Shown: positions 6,868-15,070, counted from the first letter of the stretch. The stretch: DNA of 16,316 bases from FEN-1219 sp964457725 (GCA_964457725.1 CAYWGQ010000083.1:1-16316), one strand, 5' to 3'. Numbers and translations: made by a program. Notes: generated by a model not told the origin, from the sequence alone.

Positions 6868-8787
6868 TTGGACTTCTTCGCGCGGCAGGAGCGCTCGCGC
6901 CGGGCGACCGTGGTGCTCGTCGCGCTCTTCGCGCTCGCGTTTCTCGCGGTGGTCGCAGCGACGACGCTGCTCGTCGCCGTCGTGGCCGCGCCCTACCTCG
7001 AGAACGGCGCCTGGCTGCTCGACGGTGAAGGCGTCGCCGGCCTGATCGCTCGCTCTGGCGGCTCGCTGCTGCTGGTCGCGGCCGGCGTGCTCGCGGCCAT
7101 CCTGACCGCGAGCCTGTACCGCACGGCGATGCTCGCGCGCGGCGGCGATCAGGTCGCGCGGATGATGGGCGGCACCGAGATCACGGGCGAAGGCACGGAT
7201 CCGGTGCACCGGCGCCTCATAAACGTGGTCGAGGAGATGGCGATCGCGTCCGGGCTGCCGGTCCCGGACATCTTCGTGCTCGAGCAGGAACCGGGCATCA
7301 ACGCGTTCGCGGCCGGGCTCGCGCCCGAGAACGCCGCGATCGCGGTGACCCGCGGTGCGCTCGAGCGCCTGAACCGCGCCGAGCTGCAGGGCGTCGTCGC
7401 GCACGAGTTCAGCCACATCTTGAACGGCGACATGCGGCTCAATCAGCGGCTGATCGGCGCGTCCTTCGGCATTCTCGTGCTGTCGCTCGTCGGCCGCTGG
7501 CTGCTGCGGAGCGCGCGGACGGGACGGCGCGGACGCACGAGCGGCGGCACCGCCGCGGCGGTCGTGCTCGGCCTCGGGCTCACGATCATCGGCGGCATCG
7601 GCGTGCTGCTGTCGCGGCTGATCAAGGCGGCCGTCTCGCGCGAGCGGGAGCGGCTCGCCGACGCCTGCGCCGTGCAGTTCACCCGCGAGCCGTCCGGGCT
7701 CGCCGGCGCGTTGAAAAAGATCGCCGGCCACACGAGCAGCTTCTCGGCCGCCGACGCGGAGGAGATCGCGCACATGCTGTTCGGGCGCGGCAGCCGCACG
7801 TTCGTCGGCTGGTTCGCGACGCACCCGCCGCTCGAGGAGCGGATACGCGCGCTCGAGCCGTCGTTCGATCCGCGGAGCCTCGCAAGCACGGCCCCCGCAG
7901 CGACCGCCGCTGGCGCCGAGCGCGCGGGCGCCGCGGCCCTCGCGCCCGCGGCCGTCCCGGCCGCGACGCTGCTCGACCGCGCCGGAGAGATCGAGACCGC
8001 CGAGGTCGGCGAGGCGCTGCGGTCCGCGCTGCCCGAGGAGATCTATCACGCGGCGCACACGCGCGACGGCAGCTTCCTGCTCGTGCTCGCGCTCGCGCAC
8101 GCCGCCGACACGGAGCTCCGCCGTCGCCAGCTCGCGCTCGTCGAGCGTCAGCTCGGCGCGGAGCGGGCCGCTCGCGTGCGCACGCTGCTCCGCGAGCTCG
8201 ACGCCTTGCGGCCGGAGCTGAAGCTGCCGCTCGTCGAGATCGCCGTGCCGGCATTGCGTCGGCGACCGCGCGCGGAGCTCGAGTACCTGTTCGAGCTCGC
8301 AGGCAAAGTCACGGCGCTCGACGGGGAAGAGCGGCTCTTCGGCTACGCGCTGCTGCGGCTCCTCGAGCACTACCTGCTCGAGCGCGCGCCGGCGCGAAGC
8401 CGGCGGCTCGGCGAGCGCGAAGCGGTAGAGCGGCTGCTCGCGAACGTCGCCCGCGTCGGTCAGCGCGATACGGCCGCCGCGAACGCTGCCTTCGCGGCGG
8501 GGCTCGCGGCGCTCGGCGACACGCGCGAACGCGGCTCCGCGGCAGCGGCGGCCGAGAACGGCGCAGGAGCGTCCGACGCATACGCCGCTGCTTCCGGCAG
8601 CTTCGCGGATCTGGACGCGTCGCTCGCGACGCTCGCGACGCTCCGGCCGCGTGCGAAGCGCGCAGTGCTTGCGGCCGTGCTCGCGACGATCCGCCACGAT
8701 CGGCACGTCGCGATCGAGGAAGCGGAGCTCTTCCGTGCGATCGCGGCGACGCTCGGTTGTCCTCTGCCTCCCACGGCCGCGATCTAG
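6868..8787 (+). CDS. M48 family (HtpX-like) membrane zinc metallopeptidase with C-terminal extension
   Basis: This is a predicted inner-membrane zinc protease of the HtpX/Ste24 type. The TTG start at 6868 follows a GGAG-like site by about 6 nt and gives 639 residues. Hydrophobic helices are at about 14-42, 65-88, 197-216 and 228-253. The catalytic site is HEFSH (179-183) in VVAHEFSHILNGD, and the third zinc ligand is probably Glu261 in RERERLADACAVQF, with Asp265 after it. THPPLEERIRALEP is also typical of M48. After about residue 335 comes a 300-residue helical extension not found in plain HtpX (about 290 residues total), including LAGKVTALDGEERLFGYALL and ending IAATLGCPLPP. Similar extensions occur in LemA-linked M48 proteins. 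Substrates are unknown. Confidence 0.9.
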   Translation: MDFFARQERSRRATVVLVALFALAFLAVVAATTLLVAVVAAPYLENGAWLLDGEGVAGLIARSGGSLLLVAAGVLAAILTASLYRTAMLARGGDQVARMMGGTEITGEGTDPVHRRLINVVEEMAIASGLPVPDIFVLEQEPGINAFAAGLAPENAAIAVTRGALERLNRAELQGVVAHEFSHILNGDMRLNQRLIGASFGILVLSLVGRWLLRSARTGRRGRTSGGTAAAVVLGLGLTIIGGIGVLLSRLIKAAVSRERERLADACAVQFTREPSGLAGALKKIAGHTSSFSAADAEEIAHMLFGRGSRTFVGWFATHPPLEERIRALEPSFDPRSLASTAPAATAAGAERAGAAALAPAAVPAATLLDRAGEIETAEVGEALRSALPEEIYHAAHTRDGSFLLVLALAHAADTELRRRQLALVERQLGAERAARVRTLLRELDALRPELKLPLVEIAVPALRRRPRAELEYLFELAGKVTALDGEERLFGYALLRLLEHYLLERAPARSRRLGEREAVERLLANVARVGQRDTAAANAAFAAGLAALGDTRERGSAAAAAENGAGASDAYAAASGSFADLDASLATLATLRPRAKRAVLAAVLATIRHDRHVAIEEAELFRAIAATLGCPLPPTAAI

Positions 8788-8792
8788 AAACG

Positions 8793-8821
8793 TTGATCGC
8801 CCGCGCGTTTTGCTCTAGCGT
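8793..8821 (+). promoter_or_regulatory. Putative promoter of the Ysc84/SYLF gene, possibly giving a near-leaderless mRNA
   Basis: TTGATC (8793-8798) and TAGCGT (8816-8821) are separated by exactly 17 nt. The ATG is 6 nt after the -10 box, so a standard transcription start would fall at or next to the start codon. No Shine-Dalgarno site is visible. Confidence 0.4.
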
Positions 8822-8827
8822 GCGCGC

Positions 8828-9586
8828 ATGCTCGCGCGAATACTCGCCGCCGCCGCATGCGCCCTGCTGCTCGGCTTCGCCGCGTCCCCCGCCCGTGCGC
8901 AGGACGACGCCGCGAAGCTCGCGCAGGCCGCCGACGTGCTGCGCACGTTCACGACGAACGAGGAGAACGGCATTCCGGTCGAGCTCCTGCAGCAGGCGCG
9001 CGGCATCGCCGTCGTCCCAAACGTGATACGCGGCGGCTTCATTCTCGGCGGACGCCGCGGGCGCGGCGTGCTGACGGTACGCACACCGAACGGCGAATGG
9101 GCGAATCCCGCGTTCATCACGGTCACCGGCGGCAGCATCGGCTGGCAGTTCGGCGTCGAGTCCGCCGATCTCGTGCTGATCTTCGCGAACGACCGGTCCG
9201 TGCGGAACATCGAGGACGGGCGCTTCACGCTCGGCGGCGAAGCCGCGGCGATCGCGGGCCCGTTGGGCCGGCGCTCCGCGTCGACGGTCACCGCGCGCTC
9301 GGAGGTTTACGCTTATCTTCGCAGCCGCGGGCTCTTCGCCGGCGCGGCGTTCGAAGGCGCACGGCTCGACGTCGACGAGCAAGGCAGCGAACGTTTCTAC
9401 CGCGGCACCGGCGCCGAGCCGTTCCGCCCGGTGCACGCGGGAACGCCGTCCGAGGTACGCCAGTTCCTCGACGTGCTCGCCGAGGCCGCTCGACCGATCA
9501 CGCGCAGCGGCCCGATGCGCATGCCGTCCAGGGCGGTCGACGAAGAGGAAGGCGCGACGATCTATCCGCTCGAGCCGGCGCCCTGA
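8828..9586 (+). CDS. Ysc84/SYLF-domain lipid-binding protein, secreted
   Basis: SYLF (Ysc84, DUF500) domains bind phosphoinositides in eukaryotes; bacterial members are exported proteins of poorly known role. The 252-residue product has a signal peptide with cleavage after ARA (residues 22-24). Family features follow: PVELLQQARGIAVVPNVIRGGFILGG, RRGRGVLTVR, WANPAFITVTGGSIGWQFG, ESADLVLIFAN and the long SEVYAYLRSRGLFAGAAFEG motif. The C-terminal 60 residues are variable and end in an acidic tail (VDEEEGATIYPLEPAP). It is transcribed after the M48 gene with a 40-nt gap and its own possible promoter. It converges on the EexN-like gene with only 18 nt between stops. Confidence 0.92.
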   Translation: MLARILAAAACALLLGFAASPARAQDDAAKLAQAADVLRTFTTNEENGIPVELLQQARGIAVVPNVIRGGFILGGRRGRGVLTVRTPNGEWANPAFITVTGGSIGWQFGVESADLVLIFANDRSVRNIEDGRFTLGGEAAAIAGPLGRRSASTVTARSEVYAYLRSRGLFAGAAFEGARLDVDEQGSERFYRGTGAEPFRPVHAGTPSEVRQFLDVLAEAARPITRSGPMRMPSRAVDEEEGATIYPLEPAP

Positions 9587-9604
9587 GCGAGGCCCGGCGC
9601 GCGC

Positions 9605-10159
9605 TCAGTCGGCGGCGACGATCGACTCGCTCGTGACCGGCTCGGTCTCCGGCGTGAGATAGAACGGCAGCCGTACCTCGGCTCGCTCGTTCTCGGCGCC
9701 GGGCTCCGACGCCGGCTCGCGATCCGGCGACAGCGCTCCGGCCGGCCCGTCCGCCTCCGCGCCCTGCGACTCGAGCCACAGGCGCTCGTAGGCGGCCTCC
9801 GCCGCGGCTGCGGCCGCCTCGGCGGCCTCCCGCTCGCGCTGCTGCTGCCAGGCGACGAGCTTGCGGATCTCCTCGAGCTTGCGCTCGGATTCCCGCTCGA
9901 GCTGCGCCTGCCGCTCGCGCTCCTCGAGCACCGCGACCGCCGCCGCCGCACGCCGCGCGTTCGCACATTCGACGTCGCGGAGGCTGCGCTCGCGATCCGC
10001 GTTGCAGCGCGCGAGCGCGCCGTCGCGGGCGATCGGGTCGGCGATGAAGTCGTTGAAGGTGCGCGGCTCAGGACCGCCGCACGCGGCGAGCGCGAGGCTG
10101 CCCGTCGCCGCGACGACGGCGAGACGTCTGGCCGAGCGTGGCATGGGCATCGCAAGCAA
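9605..10159 (-). CDS. EexN-like lipoprotein with coiled coil
   Basis: This is a predicted lipoprotein of 184 residues with a signal peptide and lipobox LALAAC (Cys27). After it, FNDFIADPIARDGALARCN and then VECANARRAAAA match the EexN pattern (a short helical domain with two cysteines and a C-x-NA motif). EexN was named for entry exclusion in conjugative plasmids, but chromosomal copies are common and need not have that role. Residues from about 70 to 125 form a charged, alanine/glutamate-rich coiled coil, followed by a loose acidic tail. The TTG at 10159 has GGA 6 nt upstream; ATGs at 10150 and 10144 are alternatives and keep the lipobox. It lies 105 nt downstream of the large ATPase gene on the same strand. 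Confidence 0.75.
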   Translation of the reverse strand: MLAMPMPRSARRLAVVAATGSLALAACGGPEPRTFNDFIADPIARDGALARCNADRERSLRDVECANARRAAAAVAVLEERERQAQLERESERKLEEIRKLVAWQQQREREAAEAAAAAAEAAYERLWLESQGAEADGPAGALSPDREPASEPGAENERAEVRLPFYLTPETEPVTSESIVAAD

Positions 10160-10208
10160 GGCGTTTCCGCACCGCTGTTACGTAAAGCTGGCCGGCACGA
10201 TAGCGCCT

Positions 10209-10227
10209 CGCGGCCTTCTCGGCCGCG
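10209..10227. terminator. Perfect 7-bp hairpin between the ATPase and lipoprotein genes (weak)
   Basis: CGCGGCC (10209-10215) and GGCCGCG (10221-10227) pair around a 5-nt loop, in the 105-nt gap after the ATPase stop. No T tract follows on the minus strand, so it may attenuate transcription rather than end it, or have no role. Confidence 0.25.
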
Positions 10228-10264
10228 CGCCTGATCACAGAAATGAAGGACCGGGCCGCGCGAG

Positions 10265-13200
10265 CTACGGCAGCGGCGCGGCAACGCCGTTCGCCGCGAC
10301 CTGAAGCCCGAGCGCCGCGCCCCAGTCGCGCTCGAGAAGCGGTGATTCCGGCGGCAGCGGCGCGAGCGACGGCACCGCGAGATCGAGCTCGACGAAACCG
10401 GCGGCCGCGATGCCAGGCGCGCCGACGATCCGCAGCCGCTCGCCGGACAGCGCCGCGAGCGCCGTGCCGCGGTCGAGGCCGACCGGCAGCAGCAGACTCG
10501 AGACGACGTACGGCGCGCGTGCGTCGATCGCGAGCGCGTGGACCCAGTGATCGGTCAACGCGAAGAGCCGGCCGCCGTCTGCGGCGAACGCGACCCAACG
10601 AATCGGCAGCGGCAGCGCGTGGGCCTCGCCGAACGGCGCACCGCTCTGCGGATCCCACAGCTGCAAGCTGCCCGAGTCGTCGCCGGTCGCGACGAGCCGC
10701 CCATCCGGAGAGAACGCGATGCTCGTGACGGCGCTCTGCGCGCGCGCCGATCGCAGCGGCACCGAGCCCGTCGGCTCGGCGAAGAAGACGTTGCCGGCGC
10801 TGTCGCCGACCGCGAGCAGCGATGTGTCCGGCGCGAACGCGAGCGCGAGCGCCGCACCGTTCACGAGCACCTCCCCGACGAGCTCCCCGGTCGCGGCGTC
10901 CCAGACTCGCGCCGAGTATTCGGCGGCGCTGCCGAGCAGGCGACCGTTCGGGCTGACGGCGACGGCATGGATCGGGCCCGCCGGATGCCGCATGAAGTGC
11001 GCCGTCGGCGCGACGCTCGCGAGCTCCCACGCGCGCACGACGCCGTCGACTCCGCCGCTCGCGATCGTGCCGCGCGCGGCGTTCAACGCAAGCGCCGTGA
11101 CCGCGCCCCGGTGACCGATGTAGTCGACCGACTTCGCGGGCTCGATGCCGCGCTCGAGCTCGGCCGAGCTCCTGACACGCACGTTGCCGCCGCGAAACCC
11201 GAGCGCGGCGACGCGCGCGCTCGGATCGACGGCAGCCGCCGTCAGCTGCATGTCGCCCGGCGGCACCGGCAGCGCCCGCTCGAGCGCCCAGAGCCTGAGC
11301 ACGCGCCCATTCGCCGTCACCAGCCGATCGCCCGCCGGCGACAGCCGCGTGACGATTCCCGGCCCGCGCCGCTCGACCCGCAGGTCGTAGAAGCCGTGGG
11401 CGGCACCGAGATCGTGCACGACGACGTGGCCGTTCGCGGCTTCGTACGCGACGACGGCGGCGTCCGTCGCGACGCTGAGGCTCATCGGGTCGACCGTCGT
11501 GCCGAGCAGCGTCGGCAACGGCCGCTCGGCACCCGCGCGCTGCACCGCGAGCGGCCAGGTGCGCACGTCGCCCGCGGAATCGACGGTCAGCAGCTGATCG
11601 CCGACCGGCACGGGCGCGAGCCGCACGATCTCGCGGTCGTGCGGCAGCTCTGCGACGTCCACGCCGCGCCGCGGATCGACGACCCGCACGTGCCGCTCGG
11701 CCTCGAGCAACGCGAGGTAGCGGGCCTGCGGGCCGAGCACGCCGAAGTCGAGATCGGCGCCCGCGGCGAGGCTCGCGACCAGCTCGCCGTCGCTCGAGCG
11801 GAGGAGGCTCACCTGCGACCGGCCTACCGCGTCCCGCTCGGCGATCGCGACGTAGTCGCCGTCCGGGTCGAGCATCGGCGGCAGCACGAACTCGGTCCGC
11901 GTCACGAACTCCGCGACCGGCGCGCCGGTGTCGGTGTCGACGACCGCGAGCGTGCCGTCCGCGACGATCAGGAGCCGCGTGCCCTGCGCATTGAACGCGA
12001 CGACGTCCGGCTCGATCGGCATCTCGAGGTCCGCCTTGATTCGCCCGGCGGCGAGATCCCAGAGCGTCAGCGCGCCGACCGCGCCCGGCCGCGCCGGCCG
12101 CGCGAGCGCGAGCCGCCCGCCGGCGCCGACCTCGACGGCAACTTGCTCGGTGCGGGTCGGATCGGGGATCGCGATGCCCTGCTCCGGGTCGTCCCGCCAC
12201 GGCCCGTCGCCCCCGGCGAACTCGAGGCTCCAACCGGACAGCCGCCCGATCGCGCCCGGCACCCGGTCGATCACGGCGAGCCGCCAGACGCCTTGCCGCT
12301 CCTCGTTCGCGAGCACGGCGAGCGGCTCGGCGGCGGCCGAGAACCTGAAGCCATCGTCCGTCGCGCCCGCGCGGTCGAGCGGCAACGCGACCGCGGCGCC
12401 GCTCGGTGCGGTCAGCGTGACGGCGAGCTGGCTCGCGGCCGGATGCTCGAGGTCGAGGGTCAGCACGAAACCGCGCGCGGCCCCGGTGCCGTNNNNNNNN
12501 NNTGGCTGCCGGTCGTTTGCCAGTCGCACCTGCACCCCGGTGCCGTCGACGCTGAGCTCCCGCAGCACCGGCAGATGCTGGAGGGCGGTGAGCCGCACGG
12601 TCGGGACCGCGGCCTCCGGCTCGCCGCGCACGTCGCCGAGCGCGAGCCGCTGTGCGCGGTTGGCGGCGTCGACGACGGTCAGCCGGGCGTCGCCCCAATC
12701 GGGCTCGAACGCGAGCGGCGCAGCGGAGAGGCGGAAAGTGCGCTCGAGCGCCTGGTAGTCGTGGCCGACGAGCTCGGCCGCGACCGCGCGCACGCGCTCG
12801 GGGCGCGCGTCGAGCGCCTGCGCGGCGTAGAGCAGCGCCTCGTCGCGGCGCTCCGCGTGACGGGCGCGCTCCGCTTGCCGCAGCCAGAAGTCGGCGAGCA
12901 ACCCGTCGGCGAGCGCGTCGCCGTCCGGCAGGCGCCGCAGCACCTCGTCTGCCTCGAGCGCCGCTGCCAAGGTCGTCGAGCGTTCGCTCCGGCGCGTCAC
13001 GGCCTCGGCGAGCAGGCGGTCCGCCGTGCGCGCGAAGCCGGGGAGACGGTGCAGGCGCTCGTAGGCCTGCTCCGCGACGGCGATGTCGTCCGTCACGAGC
13101 GAGAGCGTCCGGATGTACGGCCGCGGCAGCATCTGCGTGTACCAGAAAGGCACGAACACGACGATCGCCGCGAGCGCGGCGACCGCGGCGGTCGCTCGCC

Positions 13201-14296
13201 AGTCGAACGGCCGCGCGGCGCTCGTGAAGCGGCTGTTGAAGATCTGCGCGCAGATGCGGTTGCGGTAGCGGAGCCGCCGATGATCGACGGCGACGACGCC
13301 GGACAGCACGAGCGACGCGACACCCGGGGACCCCGGATCCGCGTACACCTCGAGGCCCTTCGCGATCTTGTCGAGCAGCGCGAGCCGCTGCCGCATTCCG
13401 GGACGCTGCTCGGTCAGCGCCTCGCGCATGTGCACGAGCAGCGGCTCCTCCTGCGCGATGCCCGGCACGAGGAAGAGCTCGCGCACGACCCGCTCGACGT
13501 GCTCCGGGCGCCCGCGGCGCCTCGCGAGCACGCGCGCGACTTTCTGCGTGAGATACGGATGGCCGCCCGTCCACGAATGAATGCGGTCGAGCACCTCGCG
13601 CGCTTCGCGCGGATCGCCGTCGAAGCCCGCCGCGAGGCGATAAGTCTGCGCCGGCGTGAAGTCCTTGAGCTCGATGGCCTGGCCCGCGCCGAACGGCGAC
13701 ACGGCGCTGTCGGGGCAGAGCCGCGCCGGCGTCGCGGTGCCGAGCACGACGAAGTTCAGCCGCGCATAGTCCGGCTCGGTCACGCGGCGCGCATAGCACG
13801 CGTGAATCGCGGTGAAGAGATCCTGCGCGAACAGCAAGTCGAGCGTGCGCTCGATCTCGTCGATGAAGATCGTCACCGGCTCCGTCGTGTTCGCGAGCAC
13901 GATCTCGCCAAAGAACTCGGCGAGCCGCTGCTCGCTGCCGAGCGCGCTTTTCTCCTGCCACCACGCCTGCAGGTCGACTTTGAGCCGGAGCTCGCGCACG
14001 ATCCGGTACGCGATGCTGTAGTACCAGCGTCCGGCATCGACCGCCTCGTTGCGCGCGCCGATCTGCGTCAAGTCGACGACCGCGGCGAGCTGCCCTTCGC
14101 GCCGGAGCGCCCGGATCGTGCGCGCCATCAAGCTCGACTTGCCGGTCGCGCGCGGGCCGAGCACGTAACAGAAGCGCTGCGCCGCGATGCCGTCGAGCAG
14201 CTCGCGATCGGCGTCGCGCTCGACGTAGCACGGCCGGTCGGGCTGGACCGGTCCGCCGACGACGAAAAACTCTTGTGAGTGAACGGGTTTCGGCAC
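10265..14296 (-). CDS. Transmembrane AAA-like (STAND) ATPase with P/Homo B domain and WD40 repeats
   Basis: The 1343-residue frame starts at GTG 14296; the upstream open frame is antisense to the kinase gene. The ATPase domain (1-360) resembles the AAA-like (AAA_35) family: Walker A GPRATGKSS (47-55), Walker B VTIFIDEIE (141-149), WTGGHPYLTQ (242-251), then a winged-helix-like stretch, LVLSGVVAVDHRRLRYRNRI (329-348). One hydrophobic helix (about 369-387) follows, with arginines before it, suggesting N-in, C-out. Residues 397-530 are helical. About 605-693 match a P/Homo B (proprotein convertase) domain: LDLEHPAASQLAVTLTAPSG, GVWRLAVIDRVPGAIGRLSG, WSLEF. From about 700 to the end are many WD40-like blades such as FSPDGRLVATGDDSGSLQLW, enough for two propellers. 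An assembly gap covers codons 599-602, so exact length is uncertain. Function is unknown; STAND ATPases usually sense and signal. Confidence 0.88.
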   Translation of the reverse strand: MPKPVHSQEFFVVGGPVQPDRPCYVERDADRELLDGIAAQRFCYVLGPRATGKSSLMARTIRALRREGQLAAVVDLTQIGARNEAVDAGRWYYSIAYRIVRELRLKVDLQAWWQEKSALGSEQRLAEFFGEIVLANTTEPVTIFIDEIERTLDLLFAQDLFTAIHACYARRVTEPDYARLNFVVLGTATPARLCPDSAVSPFGAGQAIELKDFTPAQTYRLAAGFDGDPREAREVLDRIHSWTGGHPYLTQKVARVLARRRGRPEHVERVVRELFLVPGIAQEEPLLVHMREALTEQRPGMRQRLALLDKIAKGLEVYADPGSPGVASLVLSGVVAVDHRRLRYRNRICAQIFNSRFTSAARPFDWRATAAVAALAAIVVFVPFWYTQMLPRPYIRTLSLVTDDIAVAEQAYERLHRLPGFARTADRLLAEAVTRRSERSTTLAAALEADEVLRRLPDGDALADGLLADFWLRQAERARHAERRDEALLYAAQALDARPERVRAVAAELVGHDYQALERTFRLSAAPLAFEPDWGDARLTVVDAANRAQRLALGDVRGEPEAAVPTVRLTALQHLPVLRELSVDGTGVQVRLANDRQPXXXXGTGAARGFVLTLDLEHPAASQLAVTLTAPSGAAVALPLDRAGATDDGFRFSAAAEPLAVLANEERQGVWRLAVIDRVPGAIGRLSGWSLEFAGGDGPWRDDPEQGIAIPDPTRTEQVAVEVGAGGRLALARPARPGAVGALTLWDLAAGRIKADLEMPIEPDVVAFNAQGTRLLIVADGTLAVVDTDTGAPVAEFVTRTEFVLPPMLDPDGDYVAIAERDAVGRSQVSLLRSSDGELVASLAAGADLDFGVLGPQARYLALLEAERHVRVVDPRRGVDVAELPHDREIVRLAPVPVGDQLLTVDSAGDVRTWPLAVQRAGAERPLPTLLGTTVDPMSLSVATDAAVVAYEAANGHVVVHDLGAAHGFYDLRVERRGPGIVTRLSPAGDRLVTANGRVLRLWALERALPVPPGDMQLTAAAVDPSARVAALGFRGGNVRVRSSAELERGIEPAKSVDYIGHRGAVTALALNAARGTIASGGVDGVVRAWELASVAPTAHFMRHPAGPIHAVAVSPNGRLLGSAAEYSARVWDAATGELVGEVLVNGAALALAFAPDTSLLAVGDSAGNVFFAEPTGSVPLRSARAQSAVTSIAFSPDGRLVATGDDSGSLQLWDPQSGAPFGEAHALPLPIRWVAFAADGGRLFALTDHWVHALAIDARAPYVVSSLLLPVGLDRGTALAALSGERLRIVGAPGIAAAGFVELDLAVPSLAPLPPESPLLERDWGAALGLQVAANGVAAPLP
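12493..12502. other. Assembly gap (10 Ns) inside the AAA/WD40 gene
   Basis: Ten unresolved bases interrupt codons 599-602 of the ATPase gene, just before the recognisable P-domain core. Both sides are open in the same frame at the given gap size, which suggests one gene. Ten may be a placeholder, so missing sequence at the start of the P-domain cannot be excluded. Confidence 0.98.
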
Positions 14297-14305
14297 GGGG
14301 CTAGG

Positions 14306-14311
14306 ATTGTA
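14306..14311 (-). promoter_or_regulatory. -10 box (TACAAT) of the AAA/WD40 gene, probably leaderless
   Basis: On the minus strand TACAAT ends 9 nt before the GTG start, so transcription would start within a few bases of the start codon. A weak -35 (CTTGTC) lies 16 nt upstream. No Shine-Dalgarno site is visible. The box lies in the 40-nt spacer shared with the divergent kinase gene, so the two genes' control regions must overlap. Confidence 0.5.
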
Positions 14312-14336
14312 GCAGCCGCTTTTCGGCGACAAGGCC

Positions 14337-15032
14337 GTGACTCGCGAACCGAATCGACTGCGCACCCGAACGCTCTCCGCGAACGACGGCCCGACAGGCG
14401 TCCTGAAACGCGACGCGTTCGGCACCGTCTCGTTGTTGCTCGAAGGCGACCGGGCGCTCGTCGTTCGCGACACACGTGCCGCCCGGTTCGGCGCGCACTG
14501 GCTCGCACGGCGGCTCGCACGCCGAGAGGCACGCGCGCTCGACCGCCTACGAGGTGTTGTCGGGATACCGCAGCTCGCGTGCTTCGACGGCCGCGTGCTG
14601 CTCCGCGAGTACTTGACGGGCGCGCCGCTGCACGTCGCCCGCCCCCGCGACCCGGCCTTTTTCCGCGCGGCGTTCCGCCTGCTCCGGCGCATGCATCGCG
14701 CGGGCGTCGTCCACAACGATCTCGCGAAGGAGCCGAACTGGCTCGAGACCGAGCGCGGGGCGCCGGCGCTGATCGACTTCCAGCTCGCCGCCGTGTTTCC
14801 GCGGCGCGGAGCGCTGTTCCGGCTGCTCGCGAGAGAGGATCTGCGCCACCTGCTGAAGCACAAGCGAAGCTACGTCCCGGACGCGCTGACCGCGCGGGAG
14901 CGCACGCTGCTCGCCTCGCCCTCGTGGCTCGCGCGGCTCTGGCGCGCCGTCGTGAAGCCGCCCTACCGCCTCGTCACCCGGCGGCTCCTCGGCTGGCGGG
15001 ACCGCCCCGGGCCCGCGGAGCGGGAAACGTAG
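14337..15032 (+). CDS. Small atypical protein kinase-like (RIO/Kdo-kinase-like fold)
   Basis: A 231-residue protein with the core of a kinase fold. The catalytic loop reads HNDLAKEPNW (126-135), matching HxDLxKxxN, and the metal-binding loop reads DFQ (147-149) in ALIDFQLA in place of DFG. The lysine normally on strand beta3 appears to be Arg44 (ALVVRDTRAARF), with a likely helix-C glutamate at Glu64. Length and compactness fit the RIO-like or LPS-core kinase (Kdo kinase/WaaP) group rather than Hanks-type Ser/Thr kinases. HNDLAKEPNWL is a phrase I recall from gammaproteobacterial proteins annotated as serine/threonine kinases. Substrate is unknown. The GTG start at 14337 lacks a good Shine-Dalgarno site, so the start is uncertain. 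It is divergent from the AAA/WD40 gene by 40 nt. Confidence 0.75.
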   Translation: MTREPNRLRTRTLSANDGPTGVLKRDAFGTVSLLLEGDRALVVRDTRAARFGAHWLARRLARREARALDRLRGVVGIPQLACFDGRVLLREYLTGAPLHVARPRDPAFFRAAFRLLRRMHRAGVVHNDLAKEPNWLETERGAPALIDFQLAAVFPRRGALFRLLAREDLRHLLKHKRSYVPDALTARERTLLASPSWLARLWRAVVKPPYRLVTRRLLGWRDRPGPAERET

Positions 15033-15070
15033 GCCGGCCGGCCGAAGCCCCGGCCGCAGCGGCTCTGCGC

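Noticed and set aside
5161..8706. 1181-codon minus-strand open frame across apbE, lemA and the M48 gene
   Set aside because: It overlaps three well-supported genes in other frames and has a shadow-type composition.
10068..14231. 1387-codon minus-strand open frame overlapping the ATPase gene
   Set aside because: It is a shadow frame of the GC-rich ATPase gene. Its translation is low-complexity Arg/Ala/Gly with no motifs, while the overlapping frame has a Walker A/B pair, P-domain and WD40 blades.
10538..14278. 1246-codon plus-strand open frame antisense to the ATPase gene
   Set aside because: Arg/Asp/Glu-rich translation with no domain pattern, typical of antisense frames in high-GC DNA.
14297..14863. 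N-terminal extension of the ATPase frame beyond GTG 14296
   Set aside because: It is antisense to the kinase gene, and the TACAAT promoter lies between it and the GTG start.
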